This document shows, one piece after another, positions 46,067 to 60,833 of a stretch of DNA of 61,635 nucleotides (the stretch's first letter is position 1; every line of letters starts with the position of its first letter). This DNA comes from Chrysomallon squamiferum. Lineage: Eukaryota; Mollusca; Gastropoda; Neomphalida; Peltospiridae. Below the pieces are notes generated by a model. It searched no databases. It saw nothing but the letters and a program-made list of their open reading frames with translations, and was not told where the DNA came from. The stretch covers positions 15,096,335-15,157,969 of the forward strand of contig CM022677.1 in NCBI GenBank assembly GCA_012295275.1, given 5' to 3'. A program made the translations under genes and the position numbers.

Positions 46067-47925
46067 TTACATTAGATCATCACTGCCACTTCCAAAGTGA
46101 CATTTACATGTCTTGAGGTTGAGGGTTGTCAAGATTCTCATCATCATCTTCTCAGGTGAGTGAGATATCAGGAACTGATGGTGACGGTGGCAACACACCT
46201 GGGTGAGCAGTTGTTGAGGGCAGTGGATGTGCATATGATGAGGAGATCTCGGTGAGCAAATTGATGTCTTCTCTGTTACAGGCTTTGTAGCCAGTTTTTT
46301 TAATATATCTGGCAAGCTTACCTGTTTCTTTTATTTTGGTCTTTCTTTGATTAATTTATCGTCCAGCATGTAAATATACATTATGTCTTGCTCAGTTATA
46401 AAACTGCGCTGCTCTAAACCTTTTAGCAGTTCACCTGTCAGCTGAATTAACCGATCAGTAGAAACTCTTCCTGCTGCATCATCCTCATTTCCATCACTAC
46501 TTTCTCCTTCACTGGCTTGTTGCTCTGGACTTACAACCATTCGTACAATTTCTGAGTCCGTATAATGATGAACAACAGATGCACCGTCATCAACAGTCAT
46601 CCATTCTTCATCCAGTTTAGATGCAAGATCCTTCGCAGCAGGATTGGTCAGATCACGAGCAAAAGACAACAGATCACTTGTATGCTGTTTGTCCTCTGAA
46701 GACCTAATTTCTATAAAGATTTTCATCAGGTGCTGTCTCATATGTTAATCCTGGCCACAATTTGTGCCATCCATGTTTCAGTGTAGCAGGCTCTACAGAT
46801 TTCCAAGCATTAGCAACACAGTAAACCACATCTCTCATTATATTCACGAATAAACTCACGTACAGGCTTCCCAGAGTTAACTTCACTCAGCAGGCGCCTC
46901 ATAAAATGAGTACAATACTTCGACTTTAATGAATGTAATATTCCATTGTCCAGGGGTTGAATCAAGGAAGTGCAAATAGGTGGAAGATAGATACCGAAAA
47001 CATTGTTCTTTACCAGGAATTCTGCTTTTGGCTGAGCGGAGCAGTTATCTAAAATAAGCATTATCTTACAATTACGGTCCAAGCCAACAGAGTCAGAATG
47101 AGCTCTTGCTTCGGTGACAAAACAGTTCTGAAACCAATCCAATAACAGTTCAGTTGTTGTCCAACCTTTTTCGTTGGTAATTTACAGGAATCTGTGTCAT
47201 GCCTGTGAAAGCTCGAGGACGTAAATTTTCACCGATGACCAGTAACTTACACCTGCGTGTTCATGCAGCATTGGAGCAGCTCAGCACAGTAACACGGTCT
47301 TTCGATGCTTTATAACCTGTCGGCGATTCTGTATCCTCCGCTTTCAGTGTTCTTTTGGGTGTACATTTCCAAAAGAGTCTCATTTGCGTTATAGACCTGG
47401 TCAGGACTTAAATTTTCATCACTGACCAACTTGGTGAACTCGTCAACAAATGTTGTTGCTGCTTCATTGTCAGCTGATCTTTTTTCGCCACACACAGCAC
47501 GAAACTTTAAGTCATGTCGTTCCTTAAAACGTTGCAACCATTCTTCACTGTAATCGCACTGATGTTCCAGTCCGAGTTCTTCATGAAATAGTTTTGCTTG
47601 TTCCTTCACAAGATCACCTGGCAGTTCGACTTCTTCACTTTCACGCAACTTAAACCACCTCGTCATTACTTGATCTAGTTCTGCATTTTTACCAGGTTTC
47701 ATTGTTTTCCTTTTAAACATCTGTTTTTTCGACTCACTGACAACAAAACATTTAAGTAACTTTTCTTTCTGTTTCTTTATGTCATAAACTGTCGAAGACC
47801 CAACATAATCCACATAAACTTCTCACAGACACGCCATTGTCAAGTCTTTTCTGCTATGGACAATGTTCGGTGTTTGCGCTTAACACCACAAGAAGCACTT
47901 CTATTGAAAAATGAACTTCTTACAA
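46067..47925 (-). pseudogene. Tigger/CENP-B-like transposase pseudogene, right copy
   Basis: This is the same element as at 5100-6702, with a longer C-terminal tail preserved (46741-46067, including LSFARDLTNPAAKDLASKLD). The first catalytic motif reads NANE, so the aspartate is replaced by asparagine; LILDNCSAQP and IQPLDNGI keep the other two. It shares the frameshift after the first catalytic motif with the left copy and has its own deletions: in the N-terminal HTH (about 47800-47815), in the core near 47177 (RAN residues lost) and at the start codon. Confidence 0.87.
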
Positions 47926-48314
47926 TAAAAATCAAACCGGAAAAGCTTGCCTGTGTTTACAGCTGGTACCAGTTTGTTGATGAGGAAACAGCGCCTCCAG
48001 TCGTAGCGGCCAGCCAACTTAAAGAAAATATAACACAGCTTCTCTAACCCGAACAGAGCGCACGCACTGCACGAGGACAGTATCATACAGCACAAGAATC
48101 GATCACAGAGTCTGTGTCCTATGTCGTCTGGAAGATCATGAGACTGGGTGTCTCACAATGTTAGAGTAGATGTTACGTGTGGTAGCTCAGTAGTTACTAT
48201 ATCTTTTGAATCCAATAGCTGTGGACATTTTTCTGAGATGCAATTAGTCGCATCTTCAAATATTTAAACAGTATTAAAATATCAATTTATATTACAAACA
48301 GATTTCTTAATAAG

Positions 48315-48922
48315 CAGGGCTCGAAATGGCCAGTAGCCAGGTCACCAAATGCGACCAAAGTTCGGTTTAGGCGACTGGGATGTTAGAAATATTTTGGTTC
48401 GTCGCCCCCAAAAATATTATTTGGGTGACCTGTTTTTTTTCTAAAAGTTATAATACAAGATAATTATTTTATAATAATTTTATCGAAATATTTATTTCAC
48501 ATAAAACGATTGCCCATAGTTTCATAAGTTGGACGTATCGGCTTACATAATTTGCTAACATTTATTTACAAACAGTACGTTAAAGGATTATCGGTTGGTT
48601 AACGGAACAAGTTATCATATGAGATAACATTGTAACTAATTGTTTGCTATTGTTTTTCCTTTTCAATTCCACCTTTAATGAGCTAAAGTGAAATCAACGA
48701 ACAAATTTAGCGAATTTTTAGCGCTTTACGTTAATAATTATCGTTTGGTTAACGGAACAAGTTATCATGGAAGATAACTCTATAACCTTGTATTTGCTAT
48801 TGTTTTTCGTTTTCCCACGCTAAACTTTACTCAATCATTTCACGTTGCTTTCCTTTAATTTTTATTTCTTTTTAAAAATCCAAGCGTATAATACTATACA
48901 CTTTTTTTATTATTATTACACA

Positions 48923-48960
<38 letters not shown>

Positions 48961-49269
48961 ATTCTATTTTTGTCAAGGTTTGTTTGAAAATGTCTTACCA
49001 GCTGATTTGTATAAATAGGACTAAATTTTTGTGGCTATTTTAATTAATAAAGAATTTTCGTATTTCATTTTAGATGTTGACAAATTAAGGTAAGCCGATA
49101 CTTTCAAATTATCGAACTACGAACAAACCTTTTATGTGATGAAAATATTTGCTACAAAATTATGAATAGTGGCTCTTGTGTTATAACTTATAGAAAAAAA
49201 GAGATGATCCAAAAAATACTTTTTAGGCGACTAAACCATAATATTTGTTTTTTTAAATTTCGAGCCTTG
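48315..49269. mobile_element. MITE-like non-autonomous DNA transposon, right copy
   Basis: Duplicate of 7299-8246. Its ends are better preserved: CAGGGCTCGAAAT at the left and, reversed, CAAGGCTCGAAAT at the right, flanked by TAAG and CTTA. It contains an ATT microsatellite (48911-48957) that the left copy has only as TTATTCTTA-like sequence. Confidence 0.72.
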
Positions 49270-49546
49270 TGCTTACTGACATAACGTGCATAATCATCAG
49301 CTTGAAAGACATTTGTCTCAAGTTGAAAATGTCAGTTCTTCTAGAATAATATTATTTATTCATGTTAGATACTGTGATAGAATTAACTATGGAAATAAGA
49401 ACATTTTAAGTGTTAAATCAGTTGTAATACATTTTATCTGGATAAACAAGACTCATTAAAATTATTTTTATAAAAAACAAAAATGTTGTCATCTGAATTA
49501 GGACAGTTATTTCAAAAAATGTACCTGTATAAGTATTATAAGAACA

Positions 49547-49551
<5 letters not shown>

Positions 49552-49580
<29 letters not shown>
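49552..49580. repeat. poly-T tract
   Basis: About 29 T; the left copy has about 14 T at the same place (8577-8589). Confidence 0.95.
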
Positions 49581-49584
<4 letters not shown>

Positions 49585-49794
49585 CTGAAAAAGATATGAT
49601 ATTTCTGCGAGTTCTTCAAAGCATTCCAATGAACAAAGCAGAGAGAACTTGAATGGGTTTTTTCATTAGTATTTTTCCTCTTTATGCAGCAGATAATTTG
49701 TAATTTCTCCTTCATTTGTATAGAGGACATTTGGGTGGGTGGGTGTGTTTGGGGGGTTACTGGTGTCTGCTTATATATTTTATTGTTTGTTTAC

Positions 49795-50330
49795 AGCATT
49801 AGTGAGAACAAACTCACAGCACTGCAGACTGAATAGACAGAAAAGAAATCAGGCAGAAGAAAATGTGAAGACAGAGAAAGGATAGTTCAATTTCTGCAAC
49901 ATTTTCCTCAAGATTATGACTAATTTTGTCTGAATCAGTCACAGGATTCAAAGTGAGTTATTTGAAAATACTGTCTGCATGTGAGACTAAATCTTCACAG
50001 GGTAAGAATTCATTTGAATAATGTGCAATTTTTCTAACAGATTAAGTGATATTTATTGAAATCTGTTCTGAAACATATTTAAAGGAGTAAATATAATTTT
50101 GAGGCTGTTGTATTAATTCTTAGATTAATTGATTATATACTGCAGTATGTTTTTGGTTGTTATTTTAAATTTTGTTTTCATTTTATTTTTAAGAAAAAGC
50201 TGTCTTGTTCAGTTTCACATTCCAAACAGCCCACTCCAGCCTGAACCAGTTTACTTCTTGTGTCAAGAAAATGTGGAATTTTTAAAATATGTTCTGAAAC
50301 TCTGTGTCAGCCAGTCTATCAGCTGGTGAG
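49795..50330 (+). pseudogene. Possible DUF7869-type transposon-protein relic, right copy
   Basis: Partner of 8814-9408. HIPNSPLQPEPVYF is open, then a base is missing relative to the left copy after TTTACTTC, so the following SRKCGIFKICSE part is read in another frame (QENVEFLKYVLK). The upstream part also carries deletions relative to the left copy (around 49835-49870). Identification is tentative. Confidence 0.35.
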
Positions 50331-52859
50331 TCAGTTGATCTGTTAATTAAATAATTAATGTATTTGTTTTGTGTTGATGTATTTGCTTTTTGTTTTGTTT
50401 GTTATTGTGTATGCTATTTATTTTTTTATTTTTTTTGACCTATGTGATTGTGTTATTTTATGTTATGTTTTTGAATTTAATTAATCAAACATTTGTGTCT
50501 ATTTATTTGTTTGAATTAAAGTTTGGCTGTCAGTTTTTCACTGTTTCTATCAAGATGGTTTTAAGTGTAAATTCAATTTTTAATTCATTGAAAAAGTAAT
50601 GGAGCATTAGGATAGAATTTGGACAGACAACTAAGTAATGTTTCATGGTCTCAGAAATTCCACAGCTACAGTTTGGTGTTGTGTTTATTTTGTGTTTGAA
50701 TTTGATTGTGTTTAGATTGGTGGAGTAGCTGATTCTTAGTAAATTGATTTTGGGTTTTGATGATGAAAGGTGTAACTAATGTTTACTTTATTTCTTTACT
50801 ATTTGCTGGTTGCAACATTCACCCACTCCAGTCTTCATTTCAATATGGCTGACTGTTGTTTTAAAACTAGATTGTATTGAAAGGTGAGTTTTAAAGGGTT
50901 GTTCAGAGCCTAGATCCTTCATGAGATGTTTATTACTGAGAATGGATTTTAACACAGTATTTTAGTATCTGTAAGTTTTTGTCTGTATTTCAAGTGTTGT
51001 ATGTTTTATTCTAACATGAGACTGTCAGGCAGTGTGATGTTTGGTAAAAGTTTTTACAAGATGTGATTATCTTCTGTATGTGCTAAATGATTTTCTTGGC
51101 TGTTGAATGAATTTCTTTGTTATTAAATGGTTATCTATTTTTAGTGTTATTTTGCTGTTATGTTTCTTTCTTTTTTTTCTTTATTTTACTTTATTAGAGA
51201 GGAGGCATGCTGTCTAAGTGAAATCTTTATCTCTCAGTTTAAAGGCAGTGATTCAAGTTGTTTAGGTATGTTTGTATTTGGTTATTTAGAGATCTGCCTG
51301 AACACCAGAAAGTGAAGACATTGGCAAAGTGTGGTATGTTTATTGGATCAGCTAGATTTTTTGTGCTGTTTTGTTCATTTGATGCAGTAAAGATGTTGCT
51401 GAGATCACGGTCTTGTGGTTGTTTTTTCAGATGTACGTCCTTTTATTTTAACAGATATTGATATTTTGTTTATGAAGTTGTCATTGATGTTAATGTTAAT
51501 TAGTTTGATGAGTACTTCCTCCCACCAGACCATAGCAAAGTCTTGTTCCATAATCTGTGAAAACTGTAATTACTTTTCATTCATTTACTGAATGCGGTTT
51601 ATGGAATTTAATGAATTGTTGTTCATGTGGTGTTTTGTTCTAAAGCTGTTTTGTTATTTACTTATGAAATTGTTGTTGTTTAAGTTTTGTGTTTACCAAT
51701 GTGTTGAAGGTTTTACATGAGTGATATTAGTGTAACTGGTCTGTAGTTGATTGTCAGGGTTAGTTAGACTAAAACATTTTGCAAGTTTCCAGTCTGTTGG
51801 TATCTTACCTGTTGACCAAATTACATTAAAGAGATCAAGTATTATTACTAATGGTTTTGACTATTTTGTATTTTTCAAATTGATTTTTTTTTTTTTTTTA
51901 GATTATTATTATTTCGTTTTGTTTTGTATTGTCTTCTGTATTTAGTCCACTACTCAGTGGATATTTTGTTAGTGCAGTTTTTGGTTTTAGGTTTGTGTTT
52001 AGGGCAATATGTGTCAGAGTTGGTTGGGTTTTTTATTTTAATATTTGTTGTGTGTCACCAGTTCTGTCAGAGACCTCACTTGGGTAACAGTGACTTATTT
52101 CTGTCTGTTGGTAGATGCAGCTGTCAGTTGTAATTGTTGTCATGGCAGGTTTGCTGTTAAAGGTAAGTGTGGTCCAGTAGGTTGCTCTCGCCCCCCTCCC
52201 CGTTTATATATGTGTGTGCATATGTTTGTCTGTGTGTGTAATACAGAGACACAATTACATGTAAAATTAATTATTATTTATTTATTTGTTTTTTTTTAAA
52301 TGAAAATATCTATAATCAGCACTATTTTAAAAGCTCAATCAAAGTACAGTCAGTTGACATTTCCGCAGATAGGTTCAGAAATAAAAAGTAGGTCATATGC
52401 AAATGAGGTGTTAGATTGATGGAATTTCATTGGTGGAGACTTACAGACACTGTAATCTAGTGGATTCTTCAGTTGTTGAATTAGATACAAAATTAGTTGT
52501 TGAATTAGATACAGAACAGAACTTTTTGTTCTTGAATTAAATTTGAAAATTGTAAAATTAATTATTCAGGTAAGAAATTCTTATTATATATTTGTTTTTC
52601 CAATGTTTAATTTTGCAGGTAACAGAGACTTCTGAAATGAATAGCATATTTTAATATTTTATTTTATTTTTAAATATTTAGTTTATTAAAACTATTTATG
52701 AGGATATTATTATTATTATTATTATTTACATTATCAAAATTTTTACAATAATTAGCTTTAGGAATGATAAAACGGATTGAATCGAGAAAATTCACAAATG
52801 ATATGTTTTATTTTGGTTACATACTGTAATAATTTCAAATTCTTTCTTTTCTTCCCCAG
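50331..52859. other. Duplicated non-coding stretch before MCC exon A, right copy
   Basis: Counterpart of 9409-11940 with many small indels. No exon is established. An ATT run (52709-52728) is much shorter than in the left copy. Confidence 0.5.
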
Positions 52860-52964
52860 CTTCCCCAGCAGCCTTGACCTTTCTGAAAGGGGAGATAATC
52901 GAGCTGAACAACAGGTTGTCACATGAAAGAGATCAGTTAGAAAAACCAACTGACTAAATGTCAG
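52860..52964 (+). pseudogene. MCC: MCC exon A (right copy)
   Basis: Same length (105) as the left exon A. It reads SPAALTFLKGEIIELNNRLS and HERDQLEK. It lacks the TAA stop of the left copy (lysine codon AAA at 52886-52888) but shares the extra base after LEK, here written as CC instead of an extra A, so the frame still closes at TAA. Canonical acceptor and donor. Confidence 0.8.
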
Positions 52965-53590
52965 GTAAGAATTTTTTGTTGTTTGTTTTTGTAGTTTTAG
53001 TATTATTTTTTTTATCCTAGCATTAAACTGTGAAATTAAATATCCAGCTCACTTTTAATGTTGTTATTCTGGTAACAGATAGCCTGGTTAGAAAATAACA
53101 TGTTTGACAATAACTCTTGGTGATGATTTAAAGTTATTCAGGCTATCTTTCTGGTAAAGATTTAGAAAATATTTATGTTAATGTGATGACCAAATTTAAG
53201 TAAAAAAAAAAAGTTTTATTTTATTATTTATTAACTTGCTTCCTTTTTTGGTTATTTGGGTGTTTATTTGATTATATATTTATGATGTTTTATTAATCAG
53301 ACACATAGCTTTATTGTCTTTATTCAGATGTAAAATAATACCATATGTTTGCTGTTCTTCACTGTTTTTAAACACACAATGAAACATTTGTATATATAAT
53401 GTCAGAAACAAAATGAAACATAGTATTTTGTCTTTATTCAGTTATAAAATTTTACCTTTAGCTTGCTGTTAATCACTGTGTTTAATGAAAGACGAAGAAA
53501 TAACTTCTAGAAATTTGTTGAAAATACCAAATTCCAGAAATGAGTAAAGACTTTGAACATTGTCTTCTTTTTTTTTTCATTTCTGTGTAG

Positions 53591-53682
53591 AGAAGAAGAT
53601 GAGTTTGAAGACTTGGACAAAAGCAATAATGGAGGAAGTATCAATGAGAATAATACAAATGGCTCCCAATCTGCGAGTCCTG
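53591..53682 (+). pseudogene. MCC: MCC exon B (right copy)
   Basis: REEDEFEDLDKSNNGGSINE..., with one amino-acid difference from the left copy (ACG to ATG one frame over; silent Asn-Glu context in the MCC frame). Acceptor and donor are preserved. Called part of a pseudogene because the gene is cut after the start of exon C. Confidence 0.75.
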
Positions 53683-54090
53683 GTAATCATTTACTTTTAT
53701 ATTTATTTTTTGACGGTGCAGTTACAGATTATTTTAGTCTGTTTTTGATAGAGATCCAATTGTTTTAAAAGTTTATTCATTTTAATTTACTGTATTTAAT
53801 ATTATATATAAATAATATAATGTGTGGGATTTTTAAATATTAAATTACAATCATTTCTTTAAATGTTTAATTTTTCTCATTTACATACCATTAAAAGGAA
53901 TTAAAAAAAAAGTACTGAATAATCAGTCAATCAGTTAATTTGATTAAATTTGAAAAATAAAATAAAATTCACTTCATGTTCTATTTATTCTTTAATTACT
54001 AAATAAATAACCATTTATCCACAACATTAAAACTGAGAATAATTATAAATTAACTTAAGAAATAAAATATATATATTATTTATTTCTTAG

Positions 54091-54118
54091 AAATAGGCAA
54101 TGAAATAAACGCAGAACT
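54091..54118 (+). pseudogene. MCC: First 28 bases of MCC exon C (right copy), truncated
   Basis: Acceptor TTTCTTAG is followed by EIGNEINAEL-type sequence that stops matching exon C at 54118 and passes into satellite DNA. No exons D-N are found to the right of it in the window. Confidence 0.8.
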
Positions 54119-55430
54119 TTTAACATTGTGATTAATTATAAAAACTACCTATGTCTTTTAAGACTGAGATTAATTATAAAAACTACCTATGTCTTTTAAC
54201 ATTGTGATTAATTATAAAAACTACCTATGTCTTTTAACATTGAGATTAATTATAAAAACTACCTATGTCTTTTAACATTGTGATTAATTATAAAAACTAC
54301 CTATGTCTTTTAACATTGTGATTAATTATAAAAACTACCTATGTCTTTTAACACTGAGATTAATTATAAAAACTACCTATGTCTTTTAACATTGTGATTA
54401 ATTATAAAATGTACCTATGTCTTTTAACATTGAGATTAATTATAAAAACTACCTATGTCTTTTAACACTGAGATTAATTATAAAAACTACCTATGTCTTT
54501 TAACATTGTGATTAATTATAAAAACTACCTATGTCTTTTAACGTTGTATTAATTATAAAAACTACCTGTCTTTTAACATTGAGATTAATTATAAAAACTA
54601 CCTATGTCTTTTAACACTGAGATTAATTATAAAAACTACCTATGTCTTTTAACACTGAGATTAATTATAAAAACTACCTATGTCTTTTAACATTGTGATT
54701 AATTATAAAAACTACCTATGTCTTTTAACATTGTGATTAATTATAAAAACTACCTATGTCTTTTAACATTGAGATCAATTAGAAAAACTACCTGTCTTTT
54801 AACATTGTGATTAATTATAAAAACTACCTATGTCGTTTAACATTGTGATTAATTATAAAAACTACCTGTCTTTTAACATTGTGATCAATTAGAAAAACTA
54901 CCTATGTCGTTTAACATTGTGATTAATTATAAAAACTACCTATCTCTTTTAACATTGTGATTAATTATAAAAACTACCTATCTCTTTTAACATTGTGATT
55001 AATTATAAAAACTACCTATGTCTTTTAACATTGTTATTAATTATAAAAACTACCTGTCTTTTAACATTGTGATCAATTAGAAAAACTACCTATGTCTTTT
55101 AACATTGTGATTAATTATAAAAACTACCTATGTCTTTTAACATTGTGATCAATTAGAAAAACTACCTATGTCTTTTAACATTGTGATCAATTAGAAAAAC
55201 TACCTATGTCTTTTAACATTGAGATCAATTATAAAAACTACCTATGTCTTTTAACATTGTGATCAATTAGAAAAACTACCTATGTCTTTTAACATTGTGA
55301 TCAATTAGAAAAACTACCTATGTCTTTTAACATTGTGATCAATTAGAAAAACTACCTATGTCTTTTAACATTGTGATTAATTGTAAAAACTACCTATGTC
55401 TTTTAACATTGTGATTAACTGTAAAAACTA
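54118..55430. repeat. 38-bp satellite array
   Basis: About 34 tandem units with consensus ATTAATTATAAAAACTACCT, ATGTCTTTTAACATTGTG. Variants: GAG for GTG, loss of ATGT (34-bp units), CTC for GTC, and GATCAATTAGAAAAACTA in place of GATTAATTATAAAAACTA. The CAATTAGAAA variant is concentrated in the right third, which shows block-wise homogenisation. All frames contain stops. Confidence 0.97.
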
Positions 55431-55444
55431 TTAGCAAGATATCC

Positions 55445-55668
55445 CGCGACGCAGAACTCATTTTAGCACCATTTATACACGTTATTCTATGTGCCAAAGA
55501 TACAATGAAGATATATTAATAACAAATTCAGCGACTTAGAACTTATTTTAGCACCATTTACACAAGTTTTTCTATGTGCCAAAGATACAATGAAGATATA
55601 TTAATAACAAATTCCGCAACGTATAATTCATTTTAGCACCATTTATACAAGTTTTTCTACGTCCAGGG
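55445..55668. repeat. 85-bp tandem repeat
   Basis: About 2.7 units, each containing TTTTAGCACCATTTATACA, TCTATGTGCCAAAGATACAA and GAAGATATATTAATAACAAA. AGCACC recurs at 55465, 55550 and 55635, an exact 85-base period. It directly follows the satellite. Confidence 0.93.
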
Positions 55669-58114
55669 CCATACGATGACAAATACACAATGACAAATAT
55701 ATTAACGTGGTATTTTATTGAGTTGTCTACAAATTATGTTTTTATGAATACAGTGTGTTTGATATGTAATAACGAACATTTTGTTAAGAATACCATTATA
55801 GTGATGATTTTTACACGGCATAATGGAAAAAGAGTTTTGTAGTTTACATGATATTTTAGATATTCAGATATTTAGGATTTCTTCGCTAATACAGTTACGC
55901 AGATCTAATACTATGCTGTAAATTACAGTAAATGGTGAAGCAGTAATATTAACCGAATATTTTTAAAAATTCAGCTGTTTCCAGACAAACGTCCTTTGTC
56001 TTATTAACATAACCAGATTACAGACGAGAATAAAAGTGAAAAGATGCTGGATTAGGTTGATATAAATAAGAAATTATATTGATAATTAGAGTTTATGCCG
56101 ATAACTTTTATTTTATTAGCAACAGTATAGAAAAAGAAATGTAATCAAGAAGGACATTCCATAATTTAATGAAGATTCTGGGCTTTTCCTAAAATATAAA
56201 AAATTAGTATCACTAATTATGAATATATTCTGTGATGTAGATAATAAAATATAACATTAATTTCCCACGTAAACTACATACATTTTGAATTAAATTCCGT
56301 CTTACAAAAAATTATAGTGTAAATAGCAGTATTCTTAAATAAAAATATGTTACTTTTGCACAGTCCTAAGTTATTCGTATAAAAAGTGTTTGTGTTATAA
56401 AATAAACGGGATATTTCAAGTTGAAAGTACAAACATAAATGTTAAAATAAAAAAGAAGAAAACGTTTTTTTCATTGATTCTCAAGTTATCAGAATAGTTT
56501 ATAGTTGAGTGTGTTAGGCCCTATTAACATGAGCGCAGTGCATACTTCAGTTTTCATTAATAACATAATTTATTCATTAATATTAATATCGAAGTCGATT
56601 TTGTAGTTGTGATTATACACTGCGGTTCCATAAACAAGAGATTCTCGTGTAATTAACATGACGTGGATATAACGGAATATCACATTAAACTTTTCGTCTA
56701 TGTTTAATAATTCAAAAATTTACTGAGTAACAGTACGCTGTATATTTCTCCAAATTCAGGTATTGTCCATGAGTAAATATAATTATTTTAATCTACAGTG
56801 ATTATTTTAATGATCATTTTAGTCTATAATGTAATAAAATGTCTTTTGTGCCTGTAAACTGCAATTGAAATGTCCTCTGTTTTGCAGTAAAAAACAAAAA
56901 GATTTTCCTGTTCAAGTAAAGACTAACTCAGTTTTCACCATTCTTTTATCAGAATCATTTTAACAATTTTTTTATTGATAAGTTTTGACCAAAAAATAAC
57001 TTTATATTTTATTATGGTGAAAGCTGTTTGCCACGTATAATGGAACTGAACCACAATATTTACAGTTTATTTGCTTCAACCAGACCTGTTTATACTAATA
57101 CATTTAAATTCAGCGAAAGAACCATAATGTTTTACATTTATATATAGCTCTCTAGTTTATTCCTAGTGGAATATTAATTGTCTAATAATGTAATTAATTT
57201 TTAGGGGAGATAATAGAATATCACTTTCTACAGTTAATTAAGAATTAATCTGTAACAGCGCAGTAGATTTACAGAACTTGTATAATAAACAAGACTCATC
57301 TCGCCCATCCTCGCCTTTTCACTTTACTTTTAATAATAAAAACGTCTATTAATGTTTCTCTGTATACTAGGCTATTCTAGGCTTAAGAAAGATGCACTTG
57401 CAAATATCAATAACATGGTGAAGTTAATTCATCTTAATCTAGCCTCTCATCTCTCAACTGCAATTCTACTATCTTAATAAAAATAAATAAAAAAAATTAA
57501 AATAAAAAAAGAGAAAATAATATGCATTATTAAACGTTGATTCATTATTCAACTTGTTAGATACGTTATACCTGTTAATGAAAAATTAAGCTTATTATTT
57601 ATTTATTTATTTATTATGCAAAATAAAATTATCTTATACATAATATTACCGCTACGCCTCTGTTTACAACATAAAACATGTAACATAAATAGTGATGGCG
57701 GTACTGAAGTTGCATATTATTTTCATAACGCCGTGTAAAATTACTCCTACTTAGCTGCTCTTTGAAACATGTTCTGTTAATAAAATATCACATTAGTATG
57801 GAAGAGTTCTCGATATTCTAATATAAGTCTGGCTGTGCAGACGTGTAGCTGACCGTCTGGATAACACGTGTTTCATTAAAAATGTCGCTGGCCAGTTTTG
57901 TTCTTCCAAAATAAGTGTCGAGACATGATAAAAATCGTATTTTTGAGTATTTACTGAAACACGAAACTTTGACGTACAGTGAAGTTTTCTAGACATAATT
58001 TGTGACGCTGAACAGAATTTACGTTCTATGAACAAATAAGATTTCAGTTTTATATGAATAAACTGAGGTTCAACCAAAAATAAAATGTTATAAATAATCT
58101 ATGTCTGAAATAAT
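55669..58114. other. Non-coding stretch; possible decayed Ig-like exon near its end
   Basis: AT-rich without a clear gene. Beside the inverted-repeat arm, the minus strand at about 58000-57800 has an open frame (58077-57793) and, in another frame, a short stretch reading YFGRTKLASDIFNETRVIQT that could be the decayed counterpart of the Ig exon beside the left arm. This is not supported by a Cys/Trp framework. Confidence 0.3.

Positions 58115-60830
<2,716 letters not shown>

Positions 60831-60833
<3 letters not shown>

Larger units (their letters stand above)
46161..54118. repeat. Segmental duplication, right copy
   Basis: Collinear with 4931-13207. It ends inside MCC exon C at ...AACGCAGAACT, where the 38-bp satellite begins at once. 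The left boundary of this block, at GAGATATCAGG, is preceded by unrelated sequence in each copy. Confidence 0.92.
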
